Notes: generated by a model from the letters alone, not told the origin. Numbered from the stretch's first letter, positions 22,583 through 34,525 are shown. The stretch is 64,000 nt of DNA from Euptelea pleiosperma (GCA_035048495.1 CM068545.1:18001702-18065701); one strand, 5' to 3'. Made by a program: numbers and translations.

Positions 22583-23536
22583 TCAAGTTAGGGAGAGATA
22601 GATCAATCGCCCAACTAGCCTCTGAAAGCTCCCTACATCCTGTAGTAGCTCACCACTGGCATCTGCTAGCTGGTGATTCTGCTCTATAGGAGTTTCCACT
22701 GGTTTGGTACCCAACCTGCCTAAGTCTTGTAACAAGTCTAAGACATACTTCCTCTGAGAGATGAAGATCCCCTGACTGGATCTTGCAACTTCGATGCCTA
22801 GGAAGTATTTGAGAGGTCCTAGATCTTTGGTTTCAAACTCCTCAGCTAACTGAAGCTTTAGTTTGGCTACCTCTGTTGCATCATTCCCTGTGAGAATGAT
22901 GTCATCAACATAAACAATGAGAGTAGTGGTGTTCTTCCCTTGATGCTTCACAAATAGGGTGTGATCGGCTTGACTTTGAGTGTAACCCAGCTTCTTCACG
23001 GCTAGGGTGAATCTCTTGAACCATGCCCTTCGAGATTGTTTAAGCCCATAGAAGGCTTTCTTCAGTCTACACACCTTGCTACTATGTCTTGGTGGAGTGA
23101 ATCCAGAAGGAGGCACCATGTAGACTTCTTCATGTAGGTTCCCATGAAGAAAAGCATTCTTTACATCCAGCTGATGCAAAGGCCACTCTTAGTTTGTTGC
23201 TACTGACAACAACACCCTGATGGAGTTCATCTTTGCCACAGGTGCAAAAGTCTCCACATAGTCAATCCCATAGGTCTGGGTGTACCCCTTGGCTACTAAT
23301 CTCGCCTTGTACTTCTCAACAAACCCGTCTGCCTTGTGTTTGACTGTGAACACCCATCTGCAACCCACGGGTTTCTTGCCTCTTGGCAGGTCAACAAGCT
23401 CCCATGTCCCATTCTTGTCCAGAGCTTTCATTTCCTCTATCATAGCAGCTTTCCATCTTGGTTGAGCCAACCCTTCTGCCACTGATGAGGGTATAGGAAT
23501 AGTGGTAGGAGGGGGACAAGGCATCATAGGAGACAA
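22583..23536 (-). pseudogene. Copia 1 reverse transcriptase, two stops
   Basis: From 23536 the frame gives [20 protein letters not shown] and [15 protein letters not shown], and stops at 23189 (TAA). After three codons it continues in the same frame with LDVKNAFLHGNLHEEVYM, FYGLKQSRRAWFKRF and the catalytic YVDDIILTGND, then [13 protein letters not shown], and stops at 22583 (TGA). The YVDD catalytic motif is intact. The two stops are consistent with C-to-T change of CAA and CGA codons. Confidence 0.92.
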
Positions 23537-24344
23537 AATGGCTCAGAGGATGCTGAGTGCAGCTTCTGACTCCTTTTCTTAGAGCAATGGGAAGATCAGA
23601 AGCATCAGTAGAAGGAGAAATGACAGGCATAGAAAGAGGTGGAGGATTACCTGGATCCAAGGTAGGAACCACTGGTACTGGATCAGCTGTAGCTTTCTCC
23701 CTTCTGTTATAGACTTTGAGCTCCTTCTGAGCTCCAAGAGCACTATCAATCCCACTAGTAGTATGAGTAGGCGGAGAGCTCTCAAACTCTAAAGGAGTGG
23801 ATAAGGATATAGCAGGAAGAGGAACAGTCCACCTCTCTTCATTACGACTCTCCCCCTGAAGAGAGGTGGGGGAGAAAAAAGATAGCTCCTCACGGAAGGT
23901 GACATCCATGCAGACAAACTTCTTCCCAGAGGACGGATGGTAACACTTGTATCCCTTGTGGGTAGAGGAGTAACCAAGAAATACGCACTTGAGTGCTTTA
24001 GGATCGAGTTTGGTGCGATGGGGACCCAAGATATGTACATAGCATACACACCCAAAGATGTGAGGAGGAATAGTGAATAGAGGAGAGCCAGGAACAAGGA
24101 CTTGAATAGGAGACTGGAAATTGAGCACTCGAGATGGCATTCTGTTAGTCAAGTAGGCAGCCGTCAACACAGCATCTGACCAATAAGATTTGGGGACCTG
24201 AGAGCCAATCAAGAGAGACCGAGCTATCTCAGTCAAGTGCCGCATTTTCCTTTCAGCTACACCATTCTGTTGAGGGGTGTAGCTGCAGGAATTTTGGTGA
24301 CAAATCCCATGGTCAATGAGGTAATGTTGAAGACCCCCAAACAT
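23391..24344 (-). pseudogene. Copia 1 integrase core and C-terminal region
   Basis: Contains CSYTPQQNGVAERK, the integrase segment with the catalytic glutamate, then VLTAAYLTNRMPSRVL, FGCVCYVH and FLGYSSTHKGYKCYHP, followed by a Pro/Ser-rich linker to the reverse transcriptase. The frame is lost near 23509-23515, a run of G on the plus strand, where an indel shifts it relative to the reverse transcriptase. Confidence 0.9.
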
Positions 24345-24398
24345 ATATTCTCCACCCTGATCAGTACGAAGAACCTTGATGGAGACACCATACTGGGT

Positions 24399-25847
24399 CT
24401 AGATCATCTTATGAAAACCCTGAAAGATGGAATGAACCTCATCTTTGGTTTTCATGAGATAGACCCATGTACACCTAGTATGATCATCAACTAAAGAAAC
24501 AAAATAACAGAAGCCAAAGATAGAAGTAGTGGGGGAAGGGCCCCATACATCAGAATGCACAATGTCAAAACAAGTAGAACTTCTATTACCTCTTGAGGGA
24601 TAATTCGATCTACAACGCTTGGAGAGCTCACAAGTCTCACAGTGTAAAGCCGAAAAAGAAACAGAAACAAACAAACTAGGAAATAAAAGTTTCAAATACT
24701 GAAAAGAGACATGCCCCAGATGGGCATGCCAGCTCAAAACAACATCTATCCTACTACTACTACTAGCAGACGACTGTAGTGTTGTGGGCTCAGGAAGGCG
24801 TCCATCCAGAAGGTAAAGGCCATGAGCTTCATGTCCAGTGCCAATCGTCCTCCCCGTCTCTAGGTCTTGAAAGACACAAGAAGTAGGAGAAAAAGTGACA
24901 CTACAGTTTAGGGTTTTAGTCAAAGCACTAATAGAAAGTAGGTTAGGAGTAAATATGGGAACATGCAAAACTGATGAAAGAAGCAATTGGGGAGAGGGAA
25001 GGATATTCCCTTTCCCAGACACAGAAGATAAGGTGCCATCAGCTGTCTTCACCTTATCACAGCCAGAACAGATGGAATAAGTAGAAAATAAAGAAGACAA
25101 GCCCGTCATGTGTTCCGAAGCCCCTGAATCAATGATCCAAGTGGGGCTGGATAATGGGAGAGACACATGATGAGCAAGTCTAGTGTTACCTGACTGTGCA
25201 AAGGAGGTGGATGATGTGGCAGATGGACCATCAAGCTGCTGAAGCAGATGTCGAAGGCTTGCACACTCTGTGGCTGAAAAACCACTAGGAGGAGCTAAAG
25301 GAAGAGGGCTTGCTAGGGCCTGTCCTGGAGAAGGAGCAGAAGAATCCACACTGACTGTATGAGCACTGGAGGAGGCTGGCTGGCTAGGACGCCCATGTAG
25401 CTTCCAACACTTGGCACGCACATGCCCTAACTTGCCGCAGAAATCACACTTGGGCCTCTCTCTAGTCAGAGACTTCCCAGGAGAAGGTCCAGTAGGAGCA
25501 TAAGACGGAGCTGAGGTAGTCTGATGAGATGGACCCCTCGAAGGCTGCTGTAACTGCTGAAGCTGATAAGCAGGAGAAGCTGCTAGCGTTAATCGCTCTG
25601 GAAGGGGATGCTCACTCTGAAGAGAGATCCTCCTACTCTCCTCACTTTGAAGATAGGCATACACCTCACTGAGAGAGGGAAGATCCATCCTACTACTCAA
25701 AACCTGAACACGGGCAAACTCATAAGACGGATTGAGCCCAGCAAGGAAATCAAAGATCCGGCCCTTCTCTATATATCGACGAAAGGGAGCAACCTCTGAT
25801 GGGTTGAGAGGCTGATAAGAGTAGTAATGATCAAGCTCCTGCCACAA
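24399..25847 (-). pseudogene. Copia 1 gag end, zinc knuckle, protease, integrase start
   Basis: In order: the gag tail (WQELDHYYSYQPL), a CCHC zinc knuckle CDFCGKLGHVRAKCWKLHG, the aspartic protease motif WIIDSGASEHMTG, then the integrase zinc-binding H-H-C-C region (SWHAHLGHVS and CETCELSKRC) and the first catalytic aspartates (FDIVHSDVWG; DDHTRCTWVYLM). It ends at a TAG at 24399-24401; the same frame resumes directly in the next segment. Confidence 0.93.
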
Positions 25848-25913
25848 GGTACGAAAAGCAATGTAGTACTGAGAGAGAGACTTCTCCCCCTGCCGAAAGT
25901 GGGAGATAGTCTG

Positions 25914-26357
25914 TCACAACTGAAATGCCCATCCTATGTTCTGCTGCTGTGAGTAAGTCTTCTCAGTGATCTCCCAAACTTTTTGCGTTGTGCGCATAAA
26001 TAAGAAACTCTCACTGATATCAGGCTCGATAAAGTTGAGGAGCCATGACATGACAGTAAGATCATATGTCTGCCACTGTCGATAAGATGGATCAGTCTTG
26101 GGAGGCTCAACTGTACCTCCCGTAGTGTGACCCAACTTCCCACGGCCTCCAATAAACAACCGTGCTGCTTGAGCCCAGCGCAAATAATTCTTACCGTCTA
26201 GCTTAACTGATGTGATCTGTAAGCTAGGGTTCTCATAAGCCAAGTGATGCACCATAGGGCCTCCAATACCAGTGGAGGGAACATCAATGCTCACATCTGA
26301 CCCTGAAGGAGAAGGCAAGGAAGGCGGAGGAACCACGGGAGGCAGTGGATCTGCCAT
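25914..26357 (-). pseudogene. Copia 1 gag N-terminal region
   Basis: Starts MADPLPPVVPP at 26357, the first good ATG after the leader. It shows the plant copia gag pattern (LDGKNYLRWAQAARLFIGGR, then WLLNFIEPDISESFLFMRTT and VWEITEKTYSQ). It ends in TGA at 25914-25916; the same frame then continues for 22 codons into the next gag segment, so this is a nonsense mutation rather than a natural end. Confidence 0.9.
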
Positions 26358-27120
26358 GAGGAATTACGGCCAAAGAAACTATCGAAGTACTAGATTAAAG
26401 ATCAAATCGAGATCTGAATAAAGCTAAATCACCACATAAAGAACAAACAAACATCTGAATAGGTCCTAATAGGCATTTTAGGACTCAAGAAGTCTCCCAA
26501 GTGACCAAGGAAGAACTAAAAAGAAGGGAGTCAATAAACACCAAAATTAACCTCAAATTTGGGAAATAAGGGGTTGAATGAGGAAGGTATGTAGCGTGGA
26601 GATGTAAGGGACCTTCCCATGGCTAACAAACTGCTGAAGAAGAAGTTTGGAGGTGATTGGAGGGACTATTGGACCAAACCGAAGGTCCTATTAGAGGAAA
26701 AGAAGCCACTGCGGTAACTAGAGGGGAGAGAAAACCTCCCACAGGTTTCAATACTGAATGAAATCCAGAAAAGAAGGTATCCACATGTTCCTCAGATTGG
26801 GGGGGACTAGATCGAAGCAACAAACCCCCCGAAAAAGTTCATTTTTGGGTCGGAAATTGAGCTGGTTTACAAACTGATTTTTCCGAAAAATTCACGAATA
26901 TCACCCAAAAAACAGCCCAAATGATTCCAAAAAATTCCCCAAAAATAACAAAAAAACAGAAAAAAAAAAGATCTCTATCAAGTGGAGAAGTTTCAGCCGA
27001 CCTCGATTTTCGTGTCCATATGGCTGATGACGTCAGCCGTACGGTCAGATGACGTCAGCAGGCGTCAAATTGCTCCTGGTTTGTCTTCAAGAATGCTCTG
27101 GCAAACCTCGGCGGGAGATG

Positions 27121-27132
27121 GCTCTAATACCA
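27121..27132 (-). other. Copia 1 primer-binding site
   Basis: TGGTATTAGAGC on the minus strand, three bases from the 5' LTR, complementary to the 3' end of initiator tRNA-Met with one mismatch. Confidence 0.9.
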
Positions 27133-27135
27133 AGT

Positions 27136-27348
27136 TGAATTCTAAGAATTAGGGTTAGGGTTAGGTTCGTAGAAGAGGGAATAGAGTAGAGAAGAGAGAG
27201 AGAGAAAAGGGATGTCTATTGTGAGCTTAGGTCACAACGACTCCATAAATCTTATTTATGTAAGTCCCAAATACAAAAGACAAATATACCCCTCGAGGGG
27301 TATTTACAGAACTACCCCCGATACATATAAAATGCGTATATGATAACA
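27136..27348 (-). repeat. Copia 1 5' LTR
   Basis: Upstream LTR for minus-strand transcription, 213 bp. It differs from the other LTR by six transitions and one base in a G run. Confidence 0.95.
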
Positions 27349-27758
27349 CACTTACTATTGTTGCGTCCTCTGCCATTGCCACCCCCTGAATATCTACCAC
27401 CACCACGATTCAGATATTCTTCCACAGGAACAAAAAATAGAAGGAAAGAAGAAGAAGATAAAGGAGAAGAAGAAACCCTAGATATGGATCAGCACTCTGA
27501 TACCATGTCAGAAAACTAGGTTTGCAGAAGAGAAAGAGAGAATCGTATGGAGCACAAATCAACACTCCATACATCCCCTAATATATATAACATAAAAAAT
27601 TAGGGAAAATTATAAAAATACTCCTAAACTCATACAGATGTTGTACTGCGGCTTAGGCCGAAGGCCTGGGGAGGAACTACGTTCCTCTCAGGGGCCCCGG
27701 CTCCCGAACCCCTAGTAGCCTTTGGCCCAGTACATTTATTACATTAACAATTATGACA
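27349..27758 (-). mobile_element. Old copia element: 5' LTR, PBS and gag scrap
   Basis: 27506-27758 is an LTR (TGTCATAATTG at its start and AACTAGTTTTCTGACA-like end on the minus strand). It is followed by the primer-binding site TGGTATCAGAG (27495-27505) and a short leader. Then comes gag sequence EYLNRGGGRYSGGGNGRGRN, a Gly/Arg-rich run leading into the zinc knuckle at 21741. Most of gag is missing between leader and knuckle, so this copy was internally deleted before copia 1 entered it. Its 3' part is lost. Confidence 0.75.
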
Positions 27759-29111
27759 GGCACACATGGAATAATTATTATCAATCTTTACTTGTGTGCA
27801 TAATATCCAAGTAGAAATTACGTTCGAAACTATAATCTAACCTTTTAACAGTGAAACTATGGGGAAACAATGCTCTGAAAATTAAACTTTAGAATATTCA
27901 TCCCAAAACCCCATTTCCAGAAGAAACCATTTCAAGTTTACTTCTCTAAAAGTGCAATAAACCATTAAGTTTTTCCTCTCATAGAGATGTTTCTTGCTTC
28001 CAATTTCTCACATCAGGTAGTTACCACTAACAAATGTTGCAAAACAAATGTGGTTTCCTCACTTCTATTTCTAGCATCAATTCCCACATCCCATTGTAAG
28101 TCAGGCAGGCATGTGTAACTCTTTTAGCAGTTCTAAAGTAGGACTACTAATACTAGTCAAGTTCCATTTCTTGATTTCCAAGCAAAGTCTAGTTTATATT
28201 TTTCATTATATGCCAGGATCTCCATGCGAAAACAGAGGGGGGAAAAAAAAGAGGCTACAAATCCTACCCAAATAGCTGAGATCTCGCTGAAATTTTTTGT
28301 CACATTCAGAGGTCATGCTTTAAACATAGGATTTTATGTAAGCAGAGAGTTTTGTTTTAGAAGAGGATTCCAGCCCATACGACTGACTAAAGACCAGATC
28401 GGACCCACTCTTTTGGTTTAAACCAGTTCTTGCTTTACATGCTTTCGACTCAATCAGGTGATGCCACTAAATCACTGGGGCTCAACCTAGCCAGGAATGT
28501 CTGGTCAAGTATCACCAAGCAACTGTATGTAGCATAGCACCCTAGGGATAAACTATTAGAAAGACAAACTTACTAGAAAACAGGAATGTCTGGATCAGTG
28601 CATTGTATTTTTAAATTTTCTCACGGTGCATCACAATTAAAAGTTAAATGTAAGTAAACAGAGCAGTGATGATAGGAAATACTTCACATCTCAGATTTAT
28701 CATAGTTAATGAAAATTAATTAGAACGAAAAATAAAATAAAATAGAGTAAGCATGAATTCACTAAAAAAGAATCACAAAGAGATTTTCCTTAATTACTGA
28801 ACCATTACATTACAGCATTCCAAAGTACAAGGTAAGGCTTCAAAAGAACTACCAAATGAAGAATCCACATGTAGATGCTTAAAGATCTTCAATTCAACAA
28901 GAACTCTTTCCTTCATATCATAGACCAAATAGTCTAGCTAAAACTCATATTAATGCTAATGTCAACCTAACGTTATATTTATAATTGCAAGTCTGGATAA
29001 AGATCACATGAAAAGGAAAAAAGGAACATACCCACAACAAGGAATAAAAGAAAAGACAGCAACAATCAGTCCCACGAAACTTACAAGAAAAAAGGCCGCT
29101 TGTTACCTACC
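27759..29111. other. Intergenic, no gene recognised
   Basis: AT-rich DNA. It includes the 3' flank of the CHLI pseudogene. No domains or element ends recognised. Confidence 0.55.
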
Positions 29112-30171
29112 TCAGCTAAAAACCTCATAGAATTTTTCTCTGACGAGTAAACCAGGGTCAATTGACTCCAAGGGTTCCTTTTGAAGACAGGATCTTAAGC
29201 AGTTGGGAATGACAATGGCTCTATCCTCGGCAGTTACTTCATCTCTTCCCTTTTAAAACAGCCAAAGCTTTTGCCGCCCTGTGCGTGACAATATCACTTC
29301 TCAGTCCATCAACATTCAGCTCGGCACACACATTGGAGATTTTCACATGGAGATCATGATCTATCTGACCAGAAGGAAGAGAGCTGTTAGCCACGGTGAT
29401 TTGCTGCTGGAGCTTCTCTTGCTTTTCCTTGCAGGAATCCCGGAACTCCTTAGGGTTCCGGTCGAACCATGCCCTCTCCTCCACAATCTTTACCCTGAGC
29501 TTCGCATCCCTCACAGTCCCAACCTGTGTATGCATTCCAAACCGATCGAGAAGTTGGGGCCCCAGCTCACCTTCTTCAGGATTTCCTGAACCAATCAGGA
29601 TAAAACAAGCAGGATGAGAAATCGAGATTCCTTCTCTCTCTACTGTGTTCCACCCAGATGCAGCAGAGTCCAGAAGCACATCCACCAAATGATCATCCAA
29701 AAGATTATATTCACCTACATACAAAATTCCCCTATTAGCTTTAGCGAGAAGCCCAGGCTCGAATGACACCCTTGGTGAGGACCTTCTCAATGTTTATTGT
29801 CCCACAGACCCTCTCCTCAGTAGCACCCAGCGGCAAATCAACCATGGTGATTTTGGTCATGATGTCTGAGAGTTTCTCCCCTATTAGGACACGTGCTCTA
29901 ACCTCCATGCCCATTGATCCTGCGTCTTCCGGGTCGGAGTTAAACGGGTCACCAGCAACTACAGCACTATATTGATTTCAGGAAGCAAATCCACCAGGGA
30001 CCTAACAGTGGTGGATTTTCCAGTCCCAAGGTCACCCATGATCAAGACTCCTCCAATCTTTGGATCAATCACATTTAAAATAAGGCACAGTTTCATCTCG
30101 TCCTGCCCTACTATGGCAGAAAATGGATAACCGGCCTCCGAACTTGCTTAGAGGCAAGTTTCTGGGCCAGA
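29112..30171 (-). pseudogene. CHLI: Magnesium chelatase subunit I (CHLI) pseudogene
   Basis: The functional protein is the plastid AAA+ ATPase subunit that drives Mg insertion into protoporphyrin IX in chlorophyll synthesis. The minus strand shows [20 protein letters not shown], a Walker [10 protein letters not shown] (normally GDRGTGKST), [79 protein letters not shown], and ends EKFYEVFS with stop at 29112. Frameshifts lie near 29770, 29950 and 29250, with one more near the 5' end. The Walker B aspartate is replaced: [11 protein letters not shown] instead of a YVDEVN-type motif. The transit peptide region is not visible. The coding part runs without an obvious intron, so a processed copy is possible, but the 5' end is unclear. 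Confidence 0.93.
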
Positions 30172-30749
30172 AAATTACATGGTTCAGAAAAATACTGTAA
30201 TAATCTGATGCCCATTTGTCCGAATTTAGCAATGACATTGTCCTCTACACAAATGGTGTTTACAGATAACTATCAGGAAAATAAAAAAAAGACCAAGAAG
30301 ATAATTAAATTGTCATCAAATGACTTTAGTCTTCAAACTGCATATTTCATCCCCATCACATCCAAGTCCAACAAAAAAATGTTAAAATAGAAAATATAAA
30401 ATTCTTATCGAACGCGTCTAAAACAACCCACTAGATGTCTAACATGCAACCTTTCTTCTGCCGCTACTGATCATCCTGCACGTTCTCGGCATCACCACAA
30501 ATAATACACAACTCGTCAAAGTAACCAATGGACTTCCTCTGAAGTGTCCACACTTGCAGTGCACCTGGGAAACAGATTGAATGTTTCAGCATATAAAATG
30601 CATTCATTTCATATTTTTCTCTACTGACAAATCTGATATTCGCATTTGTAGGTAGAGCTTACAAAATGAGGCAGAGAACAACGAAGAAAAGGGAGTGAAG
30701 AGACGATGAGGGACAAAACAATAAGATGTGAGAGAATTAGCATCATCAT
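30172..30749. other. Intergenic, no gene recognised
   Basis: Upstream side of the CHLI pseudogene. AT-rich, with no clear transit-peptide exon. Confidence 0.5.
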
Positions 30750-30760
30750 CACCAACTGTA

Positions 30761-30956
30761 TAATTTTTTTTTGGGTTGGGGGGATAGGCATCACCGATCA
30801 ACAGGACTGCAGGACCAGACAGCAAGGTAGGCTATTACCAGCAGGAAGCAACTGGGTAAGTCAACTACATCAAGGTAAATACCCTCACGGGATTGGAACC
30901 CATGACCTCCCCATATAGGGAGCGTGCCACTAACCACCCTACCAAGAGGGTGTTGA
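30761..30956 (-). mobile_element. tRNA-derived SINE
   Basis: Read on the minus strand there is an A-box-like GTGGTTAGTGGCACG, then about 30 bases later a B-box GGTTCCAATCC (30890-30901 on the plus strand), a unique body of about 120 bp and an A-rich tail. It is flanked by an 11-bp perfect duplication, CACCAACTGTA (30750-30760 and 30957-30967). These are the hallmarks of a Pol III SINE mobilised by LINE machinery. Confidence 0.85.
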
Positions 30957-30967
30957 CACCAACTGTA

Positions 30968-31767
30968 CAAAGTAAATCAGCAACAATAAATACCCATCAA
31001 TCATTGAACAAAGTAGAAAACTTACACTCACAAAAATGCTTGAACAAACAAAAATCCATCAAATATTTCAAATGCAAATAGTAAATCAGCAACAAAACCT
31101 AACCCAAAGCCCAGAAAATTTCTAGCAGATCTTGAACTTCCAAGAACCATTAATCAACATAATTCATAACATTAACCCAATGCTTCTCTTACCCATCAAA
31201 AACTATGAAAGTATCAATGAAACCACACAAAGAATCCAACCCACCACAACAACCAAGCAACAAAATGAATCCAGATGCCAAAACTCTCAGTTTCTTCAAT
31301 TTTTCCTCATTCAACCATATGCAACAATCAACAAGACCCAACTAAAAAGTCCAAACAAACCCTCGAGAGTCTGTTCTCCAAGTTCAATTATACATAAAGA
31401 AAGAAAAATTGAAGAAGATGTTGCCTGTAGAATTAGAACTTGGAGGCTAGAGTGGAGATGCGCTAGGAAGAACAAAATCAGAAATGAACACATCTGAGGG
31501 AATCAAGAAGTAGTCCCAATAAGAGATAAAATAAAGATAAGACGATTGAGATAACTTGTGCATGTAAAACAAAGAGCTATGACAGCACAAGGGGGAAGAG
31601 TAATCCCAAAGATACCCCTACAACTTATATGGGGTGTGGCAACCCTACTAATCCACCCCTAGTGCTTGAGACAGCAATGGAGGTCCTCCCCTAGGGATTT
31701 TGAAGCTTACGGTAACCCTAGGGGTCCACCCCTGCAATTTCTGGAGGTTGACGCAGTACCTCAAGAA
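30968..31767. other. Intergenic, no gene recognised
   Basis: A-rich sequence without a convincing reading frame. 31640-31760 has short inverted CCCCTAGGG-like motifs. Nothing further can be supported. Confidence 0.5.
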
Positions 31768-32975
31768 CGGGGTGTTAAACAACCATTTACCCCAAAAGAA
31801 CGACCTATTGGGGAAAGGTGAAATAACTATGTATACCAACAGGTTGTCGGGCCAACACAACACGTGCGCAGGAACACATCATCCACTAACACTGTCACAC
31901 CCCGAATTCGGGCACCCAAATCGAATCCGAATGCCTATGGATCAGCCCGTTTACCCAAGATCCAGGGTGTGATAAAAATAAAATGCTCCAAAAAAGAAAT
32001 AAAACAACAAGAATCACCATCGTGATTGATGAATAACAGCGCAACTCCAATAATCAAAATAATGCGGAAGTGTAAACAAGTTATTATGTTGAAATAACCA
32101 AAGTCAAAATCAAAGTCAAACTTTTAATTTTTGTCAAAATCATTAATTATGGTCTTTATAATTACCTAATATTTATATAAAACATCTTTTGTGAAAGCAC
32201 TTAAGTCAAAACACTCATTTGAGATAGTTTTGAAATTTATTTTCGCGGTCGTAAGAAAAACGGTCAACTTTTGATCAAAATTAAAAATATGTCGAAAAAT
32301 TATTTCCTTTAAAAATTTTATTTTAAAAATCATAAGAGACAACTTTAACAAATGCACTTTGGCCAAAAATGACGTTTTATAGTTCTTTTAGTGATTTTAC
32401 ACTTTTATTTGCAGTTTTATAAAAGTGACCGGCAAAACTCAGTCGGTTGATTTTTTTCTAACTTAATCGTATGATTCGAGGGTCAATTTAAAACGGAATC
32501 CAAAAATGTAAATTAAAATATTTCAATCAATCTCAACATGAACAAATCATTTTTTTTTTTTGACAATATCCATAAACCTTAAGAAAAAATAAAACAAAAT
32601 AATCTTAATCCTCAAACTCCGTCTCGTCCATGGTGTCTTCCCCGTCAATGGTTCATCTTCATCTTCTTTTTATGAAATCTGAAATTTTGTTCGGTATAAA
32701 CCGTGAGCTTTCGCCTAGTACATTCCACAGGATAATCACATGTTTATAATTCATTTAATTTAAACACATGCATAGATTAATAGCACATGGGATACATGAT
32801 CAAATATATAAAAATATGATGATGATGATGATGATGATCCGATTGAATAAACCCAAAAATCCGTTTCACACATTCCATTTTTTTTTCACAAGTCCAACCC
32901 GTAGGTTCTTTTGCAGGGGTTTGGGGTCTTTCACCCTAGGGCACCGAGCCCTTGTTAATTCTTTAGGGTTCCTCT

Positions 32976-33192
32976 GGGCCGCAGAGCCTATGCGCACTCC
33001 CAGCTAAATCAAATCCTTCGGGCCGCAGAACCTATGCGCACTCCCGACTATGTTAAACCTTCGGGCCACAGAGCCTATGCGCACTCCCGACTAAGTCAAA
33101 CCTTCGGGCCGCAGAGCCTATGCGCACTCTCGTCTAATACCATACTTCCGGGCCGCAGAGCCTATGCGCACTCCCGTCTAATACCCAACCCA
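32976..33192. repeat. Five tandem units of 43-44 bp inside the solo LTR
   Basis: Units start at 32976, 33020, 33063, 33106 and 33150, each with GGGCCGCAGAGCCTATGCGC or a one-base variant followed by ACTCYCG and an A/T-rich tail. They are contiguous without unique spacers, which rules out a CRISPR array. Confidence 0.9.
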
Positions 33193-33447
33193 AATAAGAA
33201 TGCCTCATTATGATGATGAATAATATTATCATTTAGTAAGATAATCAAAAGCACAAGTCACGAAGATCTAAACTCGTAAAATCATATAACCAGAATTTAA
33301 AATAAATGAATCACAAACTAGAAGAGAATATCCGTACCTATCTAGTTCTAGAACTTAGAACTAGAACCTCCAATACCAAGAACAAGAAGAACTCTAAGGA
33401 GTTTAGAGAGCAAAAGAATTGGTGAATTGATATGAGGGCGGGAGGTC

Positions 33448-33456
33448 CTATTTATA
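33448..33456 (-). promoter_or_regulatory. TATA box of the solo LTR
   Basis: TATAAATAG on the minus strand, followed by a GC-richer stretch as expected for an LTR promoter. It supports minus-strand orientation of the LTR. Confidence 0.55.
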
Positions 33457-34525
33457 ATAGTTCATGGGGAAAAACTTCCAAATATAAGCTTTATAGTTTT
33501 AGCAAGTATATTTGAAACTTTCTATTTTGTAAAAAGATTCTTTAAAGAGACTTTATTTTAATTAATTTTCGTAACATTAAAAGGGGTGGTTTTTATAACC
33601 CATTAAATGACTTATTTTAAGATGGGTATGTGCCAAAAATGGGCCTAAGGTCTATGGGTATCAAGTAGGCTTTAAATAAGATTATTTTTGGGCCTAAAAG
33701 ATCTCTAAATTGACCCGAAAGGCCTGCCCCAATAAATAAATTCATTCAACATGCAAACGAGCAATAAAACAAAACTTACCAACGATTACTCATTAAATTT
33801 ATAAAATACAATAAAAATTATTTAAAATATTTTTAATTTAAAGTTTTTTTAAAATTATATTTTTTTTTGTAAAATATCAAAATGTGATAAGAATCTCAAA
33901 TGCCCCAATGGTGACAATGTGTTGATTAAAAATACAAAAGTGGCATTCGTCATTTAAAAATAATATTATTTTTTAAAATAACCCATTATTTAAAATTATG
34001 ATCTTATTTAATTTAGTTAGTTTTCTAGTACAACGAATGTCCCTACATTACCACAGTACAATTACACATGTATGAAAATTGATTTCAGTATCATTAAAAT
34101 AAAATTTCCTACGTGTCATGATATAAAAGTTCTTACTAAGTTCTCAAATTTTATTTCTACGTGACATTATAGCATGTTGTAGATAAAGAATAAGGTTCAA
34201 AAAATTTCGGGATGCCCATTTTTATCATTTTATAGTTAATTTACACTAATACCCCTGAATAAAAGTTCAGGGTATTACAAACACACCTCCTCAGCAGGAA
34301 TACAATCCGCTGGAGACTTGAACCCACGACCTCCCAGACCCTAAGGCTCTAATACCACATTAAACAACCATTTACCCTAAAAGATCGACCTGTTGGGGAA
34401 AGGTGAAACAACTAACACAATGCGTGTGTGGGAACACACCCTCTGCTAACTCACCCCCTTAGTGGGAATACACTCTGTTGGGGACTTGAATTCGCGACCT
34501 CCCAGGCCTTAAGGCTCTGATACCA

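Larger units (their letters stand above)
21742..27348 (-). mobile_element. Ty1/copia retrotransposon 1, complete but defective
   Basis: The structure is full length: LTRs of 214 and 213 bp, a primer-binding site, a non-coding leader of about 760 bp (26358-27120), then gag, protease, integrase, reverse transcriptase and RNase H in copia order, and a polypurine tract. Coding is on the minus strand. The LTRs differ by six substitutions, all transitions, and one single-base indel (about 2.8%), so the insertion is fairly recent. The body has four in-frame stops and at least two frameshifts, so it is non-autonomous. Flanks are AAGTG and AACTG on the minus strand, an imperfect target duplication. 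Confidence 0.95.
31893..34279 (-). mobile_element. Solo LTR, probably Ty3/gypsy
   Basis: The 2387-bp segment has TG...CA ends: TGTAATACCCTGAAC on the minus strand at 34279 and CGGGGTGTGACA at 31893. It is flanked by a perfect duplication AACAC (31888-31892 and 34280-34284). No gag or pol is inside and no second LTR lies nearby, so recombination between two LTRs probably removed the body. The terminal sequence and large LTR suggest a gypsy chromovirus-like element; that family call is from memory. Confidence 0.85.

Noticed and set aside
30890..30940. A functional tRNA gene
   Set aside because: The A and B boxes belong to a SINE with flanking duplications; no cloverleaf or anticodon arm is evident.
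32976..33192. CRISPR-like regularly spaced repeats
   Set aside because: Units are contiguous with no unique spacers, lie in an LTR, and the DNA is plant nuclear.
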